From: Ornithinibacillus bavariensis
Lineage (GTDB): Bacteria; Bacillota; Bacilli; Bacillales; Amphibacillaceae
Assembly (NCBI RefSeq): GCF_018333235.1
Contig: NZ_BORP01000003.1
Coordinates: 62,001 to 126,000, forward strand
Length of the DNA: 64,000 nucleotides
Direction: 5' to 3'
Of the stretch, positions 1 to 9,102 are shown one piece after another. The position numbers were made by a program, and so were the translations under genes. Below the pieces are notes generated by a model. The model was not told the origin of the DNA. It searched no databases and saw only the letters and a program-made list of their open reading frames with translations. The number at the start of each line of letters is the position of its first letter. Position 1 is the first letter of the stretch.

Positions 1-1045
<1,045 letters not shown>

Positions 1046-1165
1046 ACTGTTTAAATTGTACTAATCCTTTTCAACGTTTCCATATTTCTTATATTAAACT
1101 TAAATATAAAGTGCTTCCTTACGAATGTCAAGTATCCCCAATACGAATCGCGTCTTCCCAACTAT

Positions 1166-1597
1166 TTATTCCTTTTTTAGCTTATAAATATCGGGTTCAT
1201 CTGCAATTTCAGTCTGTAGTTGATTTAATGTTCGGTGATCCCTCCTAACTGCTGGGGGGATTTTATTCACTATATATCCATGTAAAAAAGGCTCACAACA
1301 AGAGATAAAAAAAGAACCTAATAATGCCAATGTAATCAATGGAATATCATATCCTATGAACACATAGCTGAAAATAAGTAATAGCACAAAGGCTAACCCA
1401 AAGTCTGATATCGTCGCATTAATATTTCCTGCATATCTTAAAATAAATAAATCTCCAATGAGATAAGAAACAATTGTAGTAAATAGGCTAATCAGAATAA
1501 TATCCATAAGACTCGTCTCTTGAAATACACTGTAGAGAGCAAAGACAGTAAAAAGTACCGCACCAAATTTAATTCCAAGGATTTTTAAATGATTCAA
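1166..1597 (-). CDS. DUF2512 family membrane protein (YndM-like)
   Basis: A 143-residue integral membrane protein with about four hydrophobic segments and a charged cytoplasmic-looking tail (residues about 118-143). Sequence pattern and size fit the DUF2512/YndM family of Bacillus, whose function is not known. The start is TTG at 1597, preceded by AAGGGGTG at about 9 bases. An ATG slightly upstream is in another frame. The gene stands alone, separated from the upstream pair by a terminator at 1700-1731. Family assignment is from recall of the family pattern, not from a search. Confidence 0.7.
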   Translation of the reverse strand: MNHLKILGIKFGAVLFTVFALYSVFQETSLMDIILISLFTTIVSYLIGDLFILRYAGNINATISDFGLAFVLLLIFSYVFIGYDIPLITLALLGSFFISCCEPFLHGYIVNKIPPAVRRDHRTLNQLQTEIADEPDIYKLKKE

Positions 1598-1699
1598 ATT
1601 CCATACACCCCTTCTTTACATCATTACCTATATTTTGACCTAATTTGTGTTATTTACTTATAAGGTAATGTTACATACACATAAATAGGGGTAAAACAG

Positions 1700-1731
1700 A
1701 AGGCAGCTTTTGTCATTTATAAAGCTGCCTT
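1700..1731 (-). terminator. Terminator after DUF456 gene
   Basis: Perfect AAGGCAGCTTT / AAAGCTGCCTT stem immediately downstream of the stop codon of the minus-strand gene. The following sequence is only moderately T-rich. Confidence 0.75.
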
Positions 1732-1736
1732 GTCTC

Positions 1737-2222
1737 TTAAAATATTATATTGATAATAAACAAAATAATCATGACGATTTGCACGAAAACCTTAGCAAAT
1801 GTTCCACTTAAAAATCCTAACAACGAGCCAATAGATGCCTTAAAAGCTTCCTGAAAGGTTCGCTTCTGAAGCATTTCAATGATTAGAACAGCGACAAAAG
1901 GTATAATAATTATCCCGAATGGTGGTATAACAAATGAGCCAATAATGACAGCAATAGCAGCACCACGTTCGCCCCACTTACTACCCCCAAACTTCTTCAC
2001 AAAGTAGCTGTTTGCTACAATATCCGCCACAATAAGGATAATGGTAAAAATAACCATTATCGTCCAAAAGATGAAGCCTAATTCGTCCCCATTAATACCG
2101 AATTGATACAATAAGAAGCCAATCCAAATGAGTAGTACAGATGGAATAATTGGATAAATTACTCCAACAAAGCTTAGGATAAATAATGCTACAATTAAAA
2201 TCCAAATAATGATCTCAATCAT
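1737..2222 (-). CDS. DUF456 family membrane protein (YqgC-like)
   Basis: A 161-residue protein, almost wholly hydrophobic, with four or five membrane segments. The N-terminal GVIYPIIPS motif and the central glycine-rich GAAIAVIIGSFVIPPFG segment are typical of DUF456 (YqgC in Bacillus subtilis), a family without known function. The ATG at 2222 lies three bases past the stop codon of the PlsY-like gene. Its Shine-Dalgarno AAAGGAG is formed by the last codons of that gene, so the two are almost certainly cotranscribed and translationally coupled. Confidence 0.75.
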   Translation of the reverse strand: MIEIIIWILIVALFILSFVGVIYPIIPSVLLIWIGFLLYQFGINGDELGFIFWTIMVIFTIILIVADIVANSYFVKKFGGSKWGERGAAIAVIIGSFVIPPFGIIIIPFVAVLIIEMLQKRTFQEAFKASIGSLLGFLSGTFAKVFVQIVMIILFIINIIF

Positions 2223-2225
2223 CAG

Positions 2226-2852
2226 TTACTCCTTTACTCTTTTCTGAAACATACTAGAAAGCTTTCTTTCCTCTTTCGTAATAATACGTTTATAATTCTC
2301 TAAATGTTTCACAACACTTAAGACAGATAGAAGAACTACAATCATTGTTGGCTCTTCTCCGAAAAAATAATACGTTGTTACTAAAAAAGAAATATACATC
2401 ATCAAGACACCAATAACAAGATAATCTGTTGCGAAAGTAAAAATGAATAGAATGGCAATACCGATCAGTGCAATTTTCCAATCTATTGCTAGTAAAATTC
2501 CGACAAGTGATGCTGTTCCCTTTCCTCCATTAAACTTCATTGTAATTGGAAAATTGTGACCAAGTATAACTGTCATCGCCGTAACATACACTAATAAAAT
2601 TTGAGTATCACCTGTTATACTGTTTTCATTTAAAATGTAAAGCATGATTAAGATAGCAAGGGTACCTTTAAAAATATCAATAAGTGCAACTAAAATTCCA
2701 TATTTCCATCCTAATAGAATAGTAGTATTGGAAGCCCCAGCATTTTTAACACCTGAATTTTTTATATCTATTTTTTTATATTTACCAACTAATTGAGAAC
2801 CATGTATATATCCAAACGCATAACCAATTAGAATACTGATAAGGAAATACAT
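2226..2852 (-). CDS. PlsY-like glycerol-3-phosphate acyltransferase family protein
   Basis: A polytopic membrane protein of 208 residues, the length of PlsY, which acylates glycerol-3-phosphate from acyl-phosphate in the first step of phospholipid synthesis. Three PlsY signature regions are recognisable: HGSQL (17-21), SGVKNAGASNT (33-43, canonical SGNxGATN) and GHNFPI...FNGGKG (98-112). The first two are degenerate compared with housekeeping PlsY, so this is probably a paralogue. Activity is uncertain. It is the first gene of a two-gene unit with the DUF456 protein. Confidence 0.78.
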   Translation of the reverse strand: MYFLISILIGYAFGYIHGSQLVGKYKKIDIKNSGVKNAGASNTTILLGWKYGILVALIDIFKGTLAILIMLYILNENSITGDTQILLVYVTAMTVILGHNFPITMKFNGGKGTASLVGILLAIDWKIALIGIAILFIFTFATDYLVIGVLMMYISFLVTTYYFFGEEPTMIVVLLSVLSVVKHLENYKRIITKEERKLSSMFQKRVKE

Positions 2853-2976
2853 GTTTTTCCCCCTTCATGTTCTTCATTTGTTATTTTTATTCTAATATAA
2901 GACAGTGGTGTTGGATACAGTATTTTTAGAAAAAAGGGCCCTGAATGAAGAACTAGATTAATATCTTTAAATACAA

Positions 2977-3004
2977 AAAGCCCGCATAATTTCATGCGAG
3001 CTTC
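2977..3004 (-). terminator. Terminator downstream of ytzI-like gene
   Basis: On the minus strand AAGCTCGCAT pairs with ATGCGGGCTT and is followed by TTTTGT. It lies about 35 bases after the ytzI-like stop codon. Confidence 0.75.
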
Positions 3005-3036
3005 CGTTCACTTATCTAAATTCCAACAGCTACTCA

Positions 3037-3189
3037 TTAACTTTGATTCCGATTACTTCCCTTATCACTTTCCGATGGTAGTGGATCTATTGTATGTTTA
3101 TACCCATACCCTTTGTCCAGTGTTAAGATTGATAAGGCAACGACGATAATCGTAATAACTATACATACAATCGCAACTACCCAAATCAT
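3037..3189 (-). CDS. ytzI: YtzI-like small membrane protein
   Basis: A 50-codon open frame with one hydrophobic N-terminal helix (about residues 2-24), then a polar tail containing KGYGYKHTIDPLP. The GYxYKHTIDPL pattern and the length match YtzI of Bacillus, a single-pass membrane protein of unknown function. A strong GGAGGGG lies upstream but is rather far from this ATG (about 15 bases), so a non-ATG start a few codons earlier is possible. A terminator follows. Confidence 0.7.
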   Translation of the reverse strand: MIWVVAIVCIVITIIVVALSILTLDKGYGYKHTIDPLPSESDKGSNRNQS

Positions 3190-3497
3190 CGTAATAATCT
3201 TTCTCCCCTCCTACCATAGAAAAAGCCCTCGTTAGTATATTAACTATATTCTAACACGAAACAGATATATTGCTAGCCAAATAATTATAGGATGTTTTTA
3301 AAAAATCTTTCGCTTTACACATATACGACTTTCTTTTCATCCTAACAGTATTAATGTTAAAATAGTGCTGATAATTATTTAGTACATCTTTGCACCGGTA
3401 ATAGCTATCCTTCCGCAATTTCAATCAAGAAAAAAACGATAAATCGTCGTTATGATAATAGCCCATAGCTACAGGAATATAAAGGAGCTGTCATGTA
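3190..3497. other. Intergenic region between ytzI-like and ehuA-like genes
   Basis: The region divides the divergent ytzI-like and EhuA-like genes. It is AT-rich and holds no open frame I can support. The right end carries AAAGGAG at 3481-3487 and an ATGTAATG start-stop element at 3493-3500. No clear sigma-A hexamer pair was found. Confidence 0.5.
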
Positions 3498-4313
3498 ATG
3501 GTATCGGTAACGGAGAAAGAACATATCCACTCGTTGAAATCAAAAAAGAAGCCCATTGTGTCTTACAAAAATATATGTAAATCCTATGGTGATACAGAAG
3601 TATTAAGAGGGATTAATCTTGCTATTCACCCAGGAGAAAAGGTTGCCCTCATCGGACCAAGTGGCTCAGGAAAAACAACAATAATACGAATGCTAATGAC
3701 GCTAGAGCAACCAACTTCCGGAGAGATTATCGTTGATGGTAAGAACCTTTGGCAGATGGAGAAGAATGGTAGACTTGTCAAAGCAAATGAAAAACATTTA
3801 CGAGCGATTCGTGGAGATATCGGAATGGTGTTTCAACATTTTAACCTTTTCCCGCATATGACGATATTACAAAACTGTATGACTGCTCCAGTTCATGTAA
3901 AAAAGGAAGAAAGATCCAGTGTCAAAAGACGTGCCATACAAATGCTCGAAAAGGTAGGACTTGGCGATAAGCTAGATAGCTATCCTAGCCAATTATCTGG
4001 TGGACAAAAGCAACGCGTCGCTATGGCAAGAGCACTTGTAATGCGACCAAAAATTATGCTCTTCGATGAGGTTACATCTGCCCTTGACCCAGAACTAGTT
4101 GGAGAAGTACTAGAGGTTATTCGTGATATTGCTAAAGAGGGCGAAATGGCAATGGTGCTCGTAACGCACGAAATGGATTTCGCACTTGATGTGGCTGATC
4201 GTGTTATATTCTTAGATAATGGTGTTATTGCAGAAGAAGGAACACCAAGTGAAGTACTTGAGGAATCGAATAATGAACGATTACAACAATTTTTACATCG
4301 TTTTCGGAGCTAG
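3498..4313 (+). CDS. Amino-acid/ectoine-type ABC transporter ATP-binding protein (EhuA-like)
   Basis: Cytoplasmic ATPase of a polar amino-acid-type importer, 271 residues. Walker A GPSGSGKT (53-60), Q-loop Q113, signature LSGGQ (166-170), Walker B IMLFDE (186-191) and switch His224 are intact. The insertion around residues 86-105 ([16 protein letters not shown]) is typical of EhuA, the ATPase of ectoine/hydroxyectoine uptake, more than of GlnQ. No binding protein or permease gene is adjacent, so it is an orphan here and must use partners encoded elsewhere. The N-terminal 20 residues are an extension. A start-stop ATGTAATG overlaps the start codon, and a terminator follows. Confidence 0.85.
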   Translation: MVSVTEKEHIHSLKSKKKPIVSYKNICKSYGDTEVLRGINLAIHPGEKVALIGPSGSGKTTIIRMLMTLEQPTSGEIIVDGKNLWQMEKNGRLVKANEKHLRAIRGDIGMVFQHFNLFPHMTILQNCMTAPVHVKKEERSSVKRRAIQMLEKVGLGDKLDSYPSQLSGGQKQRVAMARALVMRPKIMLFDEVTSALDPELVGEVLEVIRDIAKEGEMAMVLVTHEMDFALDVADRVIFLDNGVIAEEGTPSEVLEESNNERLQQFLHRFRS

Positions 4314-4375
4314 TTGACCTGTTTGTTATGGGATTAATGAAGAATGAATTAATTATAGAGGATATTACTTTTAAG

Positions 4376-4403
4376 AGAACACCACCGCTTGGTGGTGTTT
4401 TCT
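4376..4403 (+). terminator. Terminator after ehuA-like gene
   Basis: AGAACACCACC pairs with GGTGGTGTTTTCT around a GCTT loop, about 60 bases past the stop codon, with a T-rich descending arm. Confidence 0.85.
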
Positions 4404-4493
4404 GTATAGATAGATAAAAAATGAAGATACTTATTCCAATATCAGACTGATTATACTATAATTTTGGAAATATTTAAAAAGGGTGATGCATAA

Positions 4494-4946
4494 ATGGAAG
4501 ATTGCTTTATTTGTAATAAACACGCAGGGAATATTCAGACTTCTGGTGCAGTGATTTATGAGGATGAATATGTATATGTTGGCCATATTGATAGAAATGG
4601 AAACCCAAACTATTTGGGCCATATCATGATTGATTTAAAGAGACATGTTCCAACACTTGGGGATATGAATATGGAAGAAGCAATGGCATTTGGCAAAGCA
4701 ATGGCTAGAATGAGTAGAGCGTTAATGGAAGTTGAAAAGGCAGAACATATCTATTCCTATGTCACAGGGCACGCAGTCCCCCATCTTCACATGCACTTAG
4801 TTCCTCGGTATCCAAATACTCCTAAAGAATTTTGGGGACCATTTGCTGTATATGATTGGAGCGATGCGCCATTTGGAGATAACAACGAAGTCATTACTCT
4901 TTGCAATCGTATAAAATCACACCTTGAGAATAATCAAAGTGAGTAA
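4494..4946 (+). CDS. HIT family protein
   Basis: A cytoplasmic 150-residue protein of the histidine triad superfamily, which hydrolyses or transfers nucleotides (AMP-lysine, Ap4A, nucleotide phosphoramidates). The triad HLHMH sits at residues 97-101 with the catalytic histidine in the middle. An N-terminal CFIC pair (residues 4-7) resembles the zinc-binding start of several HIT proteins. The substrate cannot be told. The start ATG at 4494 follows AAAAAGGGTG. The gene is monocistronic, with a terminator at 4994-5032. Confidence 0.88.
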   Translation: MEDCFICNKHAGNIQTSGAVIYEDEYVYVGHIDRNGNPNYLGHIMIDLKRHVPTLGDMNMEEAMAFGKAMARMSRALMEVEKAEHIYSYVTGHAVPHLHMHLVPRYPNTPKEFWGPFAVYDWSDAPFGDNNEVITLCNRIKSHLENNQSE

Positions 4947-4993
4947 CCTTTTCGACGATTTCAGTTGGGCTGGCAGCCAGACTATAAATAAAA

Positions 4994-5032
4994 ATAAAAG
5001 AGATGCATTGGTACTGCACCTCTTTTGTTTTT
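4994..5032. terminator. Bidirectional terminator between HIT gene and murB
   Basis: AAAAGAGATGCA / TGCACCTCTTTT stem between two convergent genes, flanked by A-rich and T-rich runs on both sides. Confidence 0.85.
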
Positions 5033-5062
5033 ATTTGACTTCCATTAAACAACGCGGTTTTT

Positions 5063-5980
5063 CTATTCTAGATCCTCGCCAATAATTCGTACTTCTCGCT
5101 CTAAAGCAACACCAAATTTTTCCTTAACAGTTGCTTGGACATGATGAATCAGACTTATATACTCTTCTGCAGTTGCATTGTCTTTATTCACAATAAATCC
5201 TGCATGTTTTAAGGATACTTGTGCCCCACCAATTTGCGTTCCTTGTAAACCACTATCCTGGATTAACTTACCTGCAAAGTATCCGGGCGGTCGTTTAAAC
5301 ACACTTCCACAGGAAGGGTACTCAAGAGGTTGCTTGGACTCTCGTTTAAATGTCAAATCATCCATAACAGCTTTTATTTCGTCATAATTGCCTTCCTTTA
5401 ATGCAAACGTTCCTTCTAAAACAATATATCCTTTATCCGGAATATTACTTCTTCGGTATTCTAAATCTAACTCCTCCGCACGTAACGTTAATAAATTTCC
5501 ATTTGGTCCTACAACGATTGCGCTTTCTAAAACATCCTTAATCTCTCCACCATAAGCACCTGCATTCATATAGAGGGCTCCACCAACTGAGCCAGGAATC
5601 CCACAAGCAAATTCAAGGCCAGTAAGTTTTACGTCTAAGGCAGCCCTTGATACATCAATAATACGGGCACCACTTTGGGCAGTGATTTTAGTATCTGTTG
5701 TTCGAATGTCATTTAATTTATTCAAATTCATGATGATTCCGCGAATACCGCCGTCTTTAACTATTAAATTGGATCCATTACCTAGCAAGGTAAAAGGAAT
5801 CTCTTCTCGATTCGCCAGTTTAACAATGAGTTGAACTTGTTCATAAGTCTCTGGAGTTACAAGAAAATCTGCATTTCCACCAAGACGTGTATACGTATGA
5901 TTCTTCAAAGGCTCATTAACCATTACATTTTCCTTTGATGTAATGTTAATTAGTTCCTCGAATACATGATGATTGTTCAC
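5063..5980 (-). CDS. murB: UDP-N-acetylenolpyruvoylglucosamine reductase (MurB, type II)
   Basis: FAD enzyme that reduces UDP-GlcNAc-enolpyruvate to UDP-MurNAc with NADPH, the second committed step of peptidoglycan synthesis. The FAD-binding GNGSNLIV is at residues 68-75, the substrate-binding YRRS at 175-178, and the catalytic serine in CGSVF (Ser226). The final glutamate lies in the EREVRIIGE segment near the C-terminus. The lack of the tyrosine-loop insertion makes it type II, as usual in Bacillota. Translation probably starts at GTG 5980 behind AAGGGA. The gene sits outside the division cluster. Its upstream region contains the 51-bp repeat array. Confidence 0.95.
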   Translation of the reverse strand: MNNHHVFEELINITSKENVMVNEPLKNHTYTRLGGNADFLVTPETYEQVQLIVKLANREEIPFTLLGNGSNLIVKDGGIRGIIMNLNKLNDIRTTDTKITAQSGARIIDVSRAALDVKLTGLEFACGIPGSVGGALYMNAGAYGGEIKDVLESAIVVGPNGNLLTLRAEELDLEYRRSNIPDKGYIVLEGTFALKEGNYDEIKAVMDDLTFKRESKQPLEYPSCGSVFKRPPGYFAGKLIQDSGLQGTQIGGAQVSLKHAGFIVNKDNATAEEYISLIHHVQATVKEKFGVALEREVRIIGEDLE

Positions 5981-6179
5981 TTAAATCATTCCCTTAATCA
6001 AATTCCTATACATCGTTCCCATCTGTTTCATTTTAAGTTATTTTCCACTTTCTTGCCACTTATTAAGAATATAATAATCTAAATAAATCCATACCTTTTT
6101 ATTCCAGCGTTTTTATCATTGTATATACTTTCGGACAAAACATATAAGATGTGCTACCGGGTAACAGTTATTTTAATTT

Positions 6180-6710
6180 AGTCTTCCAGAGTCGTCTATT
6201 GGACTCGTTGCCGTGTTTTTCTTTGGTTTAGTCTTTTAGAAACGTTCTATTTGACTGGATGCTGCAGTTTTCTGCAACTAAGTCTATTAGATGCGTTCTA
6301 TTAGACTGAATGCTGCAGTTTTCTGCAACTTAGTCCATTAGATACGTTCTATTAGACTAAATGCTGCGGTTTTCTGCAACTGAGTCCATTAGAAGCATTC
6401 TATTAGACTAAGTGCTCCGATTTTCTTTAACTAAGTCTATTAGATGCGTTCTATTAGACTGAACACTACGATTTTCTGCAACTGAGTCCATTAGATGCGT
6501 TCTATTAGACTGAACACTACGATTTTCTGCAACTGAGTCCATTAGATGCGTTCTATTAGACTGAATACTGCGGTTTTCTGCAACTGAGTCCATTAGATGC
6601 GTTCTATTAGACTGAATACTGCGGTTTTCTGCAACTGAGTCCATTAGATGCGTTCTATTAGACTGAATGCTGCGGTTTTCTTTAACCGTGTCTATTAGAG
6701 CACTATGCTT
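6180..6710. repeat. Tandem repeat array A, 51-bp unit, about 10 copies
   Basis: Units begin at 6180, 6230, 6281, 6332, 6383, 6434, 6485, 6536, 6587 and 6638, with a decayed copy near 6689. After the first 50-bp step the period is exactly 51 bp. Each unit starts AGTCYATTAGA, then about 5 bases, then TCTATTAGACT (an 11-5-11 imperfect dyad), then a 24-bp linker around GCGGTTTTCTGCAACTG. The left copies are diverged and the central ones nearly identical. Because 51 is a multiple of 3, a 102-codon minus-strand frame with a 17-residue repeat runs through it; I regard that as a by-product (see array B). The region 5981-6179 on its left holds nothing else I can support. Confidence 0.97.
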
Positions 6711-6720
6711 CAGCATAAAT

Positions 6721-6860
6721 TCACCAACTTGTATCGAAACAACGAAAAATAGTGCATATAGAAGCAGACCACAACAAAACTACACCAATTACTTTTGCAG
6801 ACAATCGAATTCCTTTACCATAAACACGTATATGAGCGATTCTAGTCAACCAAAAAACAA
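6721..6860 (-). pseudogene. Possible remnant of a DUF454 (YbaN-like) membrane protein
   Basis: The minus strand has an open stretch without a start codon whose conceptual product includes YGKGIRLSAKVIGVVLLWSA, which resembles the C-terminal half of DUF454/YbaN proteins. It stops at 6721-6723; a one-base shift would continue with a similar tail before running into stop codons at the edge of repeat array A. The N-terminal half is missing. The resemblance is from memory and the stretch is short, so this is tentative. Confidence 0.3.
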
Positions 6861-6893
6861 AATAGAAGCACATGATTTCACTGTCATGTGCTC
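6858..6893 (-). terminator. Terminator after SurA-like lipoprotein gene
   Basis: AGCACATGA / TCATGTGCT stem, followed on the minus strand by TCTATTTTGTTTTTT, 20 bases past the stop codon. Confidence 0.85.
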
Positions 6894-6911
6894 CTTTGAC
6901 CTATAGGAAAA

Positions 6912-7601
6912 TTATATATGTTTTTCGATAGTTGCCGTCTTTTTTAATTCTTCCACTTTCACCTGTAAAGCATCCGCTTCACGTTGTTGTTTAAGATTAG
7001 CTTTTATAGTGGATTCTGCATCCTCATACTTTGGAATATCATCCATTTCTTTTTTCAGCTTGTCATAGGCTTCTTTTGCGTCTTCCTCCGTTACCTCATC
7101 AATTTGGATTTCCTTATCCACATATTGATTAAGGATATGAGTAAACAGTATTTGTTCCTTGACAATTTTCTCTGTTAATTTATATTGCTTTAAATACTCT
7201 TTAAACTTCTTTTCGTCCTCTGACTTTAATTCATCATATTCCTTCTGAATATCTTCCTCTGAGACTTTTATACCTTGCTTATTGGCATCTTGTTTAATCA
7301 ACTCTTGAGCAATTATTTCGTTCAATGCTAATTCCTTCATCTTTTCCTTATCACTTATGTCTTGTCCAAATTGTACAGCGCGTAGCTTACCTTGTAGGTA
7401 GACGGCATTGTATAAATCTCCAGTTATATCCTTGTCATTTATACGAACAACTACTTTATTGTTATCTACAACCTCGTCTTTATCCATTGTTACTTCTTCT
7501 GGCTTTACTTCTTTATTTGCATTTTCTTCCTTATCTTCTTTTCCACACGCAGCAACAAGTAAGAGAAGGGCTATTGCAAGGATGGCTATTACTTTTTTCA
7601 T
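6912..7601 (-). CDS. SurA N-terminal domain lipoprotein
   Basis: Surface lipoprotein of about 229 residues. The signal peptide ends in a lipobox VAAC with the lipidated cysteine at residue 19. After an acidic linker comes a helical region (about 55-200) of the SurA/PrsA N-terminal type, with repeated EEDAKEAYDKL-like helices. The parvulin domain of PrsA is missing, so a chaperone role rather than proline isomerase activity is inferred. I place the start at ATG 7601, four codons inside the longest frame, because GAGGA lies 7 bases upstream and the result is a normal lipoprotein signal. Highly charged (Lys/Glu-rich). Confidence 0.78.
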   Translation of the reverse strand: MKKVIAILAIALLLLVAACGKEDKEENANKEVKPEEVTMDKDEVVDNNKVVVRINDKDITGDLYNAVYLQGKLRAVQFGQDISDKEKMKELALNEIIAQELIKQDANKQGIKVSEEDIQKEYDELKSEDEKKFKEYLKQYKLTEKIVKEQILFTHILNQYVDKEIQIDEVTEEDAKEAYDKLKKEMDDIPKYEDAESTIKANLKQQREADALQVKVEELKKTATIEKHI

Positions 7602-7704
7602 GTTATTCCTCATTTCCTAACGTAGTATTTCTATTCAAACATAATTGATACTGCCAATGCAAGAATAGGGTACATGTCTATATCGAGACTCGGGCATTTC
7701 CATT

Positions 7705-7739
7705 GAAAAAAGAGCAATTCACACCAATGCGAATTGCTC
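7705..7739 (-). terminator. Terminator after yclQ
   Basis: On the minus strand GAGCAATTC pairs with GAATTGCTC and is followed by TTTTTTC, 17 bases past the yclQ stop codon. Confidence 0.9.
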
Positions 7740-7755
7740 CCAACTAACGATATGA

Positions 7756-8721
7756 TTACTTTAGACTTGCATCAATCTCATCAATCATTTCTTGGACTGA
7801 CTCAAGTCCACCACCAGAAAGATACCAGTAATCTGGGTTTAAATAAACAATATTATCATTTTTATAGGCTTTTGTATTTTCCATTAGCTTATTTTCAACT
7901 AATTGTTTGGCAGAAGATTCTCCTCCCACAACTGCACCACGGTCAATAACATATAATAGATCTGGATCATTTTCCAATACGTATTCGAAGGACACATTAT
8001 TACCATGGGTTGAAGCTTCGATGTTCGGATCCACTGGTGTTACTCCAAATACATCATGAATAATACCGAATCGAGAATTAGGGCCATACGCACTAATTTT
8101 GTCATCATTAGCTAAGATGATTAAAGAATTTTTCCCACTAGCTTCTGCTTTTTCTTTTAAGTTAGCAATAGACTCTTCAATTGTAGAAAGCACTGTTTTG
8201 ATTTCATCTTCTTTATTGAAAATTTTACCAATTACATCCAAGTTTTCTTTAAAAGAATCCATATATCTTGTAGTATCTACGCCAAGGTAAATAGTCGGTG
8301 CTAACTCAGTGAATTGATCATAAAGCTGTGATTGTCTTCCAGAAATGATAATTAAATCTGGATCAATCTCTGCTAGCTTGTCAAAGTCTGGCTCCTTTAG
8401 TGAACCAACATTCTCGTATTTATCACTTTCATATTTCTCAAGATATGAAGGGATATTATCTTGCGGTAGACCAGTTACCTCAATCCCTAATTTATCCAAA
8501 GTATCTAATGTACCAAAGTCGAACACAACTACTTTTTTAGGATTTACAGGGACATTGTCAGTAGTCCCTAGTTCATGCTTAACTGAAATTGTCTTTGATT
8601 CTTCAGAAGATGACTTATCGGATGAAGCATTGTCTGTGGAATTCTCATTATCAGAGTTACCACAAGCTGCAAGAAATAGCAGTAACATGGCTATACTAAA
8701 AAACAGTGTAAATTTCTTCAT
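7756..8721 (-). CDS. yclQ: Iron-siderophore (petrobactin-type) binding lipoprotein YclQ
   Basis: Extracellular substrate-binding lipoprotein of an iron-catecholate siderophore importer, 321 residues. Signal peptide with lipobox LAAC (Cys20), a serine-rich linker (about 25-45), then the two-lobed fold typical of FatB/CeuE/YclQ. Features include KKVVVFDFGTLDTLDKLG near residue 65, IDPDLIIISGRQS and the terminal GGLESVQEMIDEI. In Bacillus subtilis YclNOPQ takes up petrobactin. Here yclQ follows yclP at a distance of about 380 bases that contains a large hairpin, so it may be transcribed or dosed separately. The start has AAAGGAG 7 bases upstream. Confidence 0.9.
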   Translation of the reverse strand: MKKFTLFFSIAMLLLFLAACGNSDNENSTDNASSDKSSSEESKTISVKHELGTTDNVPVNPKKVVVFDFGTLDTLDKLGIEVTGLPQDNIPSYLEKYESDKYENVGSLKEPDFDKLAEIDPDLIIISGRQSQLYDQFTELAPTIYLGVDTTRYMDSFKENLDVIGKIFNKEDEIKTVLSTIEESIANLKEKAEASGKNSLIILANDDKISAYGPNSRFGIIHDVFGVTPVDPNIEASTHGNNVSFEYVLENDPDLLYVIDRGAVVGGESSAKQLVENKLMENTKAYKNDNIVYLNPDYWYLSGGGLESVQEMIDEIDASLK

Positions 8722-9102
8722 ATGATAGTACTCCTTTATAGATGATATATTTTAAGCTAGTGTTATCTTTCATCGATATAGTCGTTAACTACTTTCCCCT
8801 CAATATGTAATCGAGTTCATTCCTTTCCATCAACCAGCAAATGAGCTGTTCTATTGGTTTGAGCGCTCCAAAACCATGTCGAATATACAAGCTTGAATGA
8901 ACATAAAAAATGGGCATAATCATTTACCTACCAAACGTTATAAGGTAAGATAAGAATGTGAGTACCCTTTATAATGGTTTGGTAATGTAATTATTGCCCC
9001 ATTATGAAGGGGTTTTTTTATGGTGTTTTTATTTATTTAAACCGCCATAATATTGGGTATCTAAGACTATATCTGCTCATGACACCACTAGTTCTTAAAC
9101 AA
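8722..9102. other. Spacer between yclP and yclQ
   Basis: This 381-bp gap lies inside an otherwise tightly packed minus-strand operon. It holds the large hairpin at 8905-8999, a small T-tailed hairpin on the plus strand (CCCC...GGGGTTTTTTT, 8997-9019), and a GC-centred dyad TTGGTTTGAGCGCTCC with matching AAAACCA at 8854-8877. No open frame or clear promoter hexamers were found, although yclQ has its own strong ribosome site. Confidence 0.6.
8905..8999 (-). terminator. Large hairpin with T-run between yclP and yclQ
   Basis: Arms of about 31 bases (8912-8943 and 8969-8999) are inverted copies with a few mismatches around a 25-base loop. On the minus strand the second arm ends GATTATGCCC and is followed by ATTTTTTATG. 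It could terminate most yclNOP transcripts or set the YclQ to permease ratio. A small palindromic mobile element is an alternative. Confidence 0.65.

Noticed and set aside
1050-1110. Sigma-A promoter of proS (TTGAAA and TACAAT)
   Set aside because: The two hexamers are only 8 bases apart; no well-spaced pair was found.
3498-4313. Glutamine transporter ATPase GlnQ
   Set aside because: The insertion around residues 86-105 is characteristic of EhuA; substrate still unproven.
6180-6710. CRISPR array
   Set aside because: The whole 51-bp unit repeats; there are no unique spacers and no cas genes.
6667-6906. 79-residue plus-strand frame next to array A
   Set aside because: No ribosome site, odd composition, overlaps the terminator of the lipoprotein gene.
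7325-7648. 107-residue plus-strand frame rich in Leu/Tyr
   Set aside because: Shadow of the lysine/glutamate-rich SurA-like gene on the other strand.
8345-8725. 126-residue plus-strand frame
   Set aside because: Antisense shadow of yclQ with no ribosome site.
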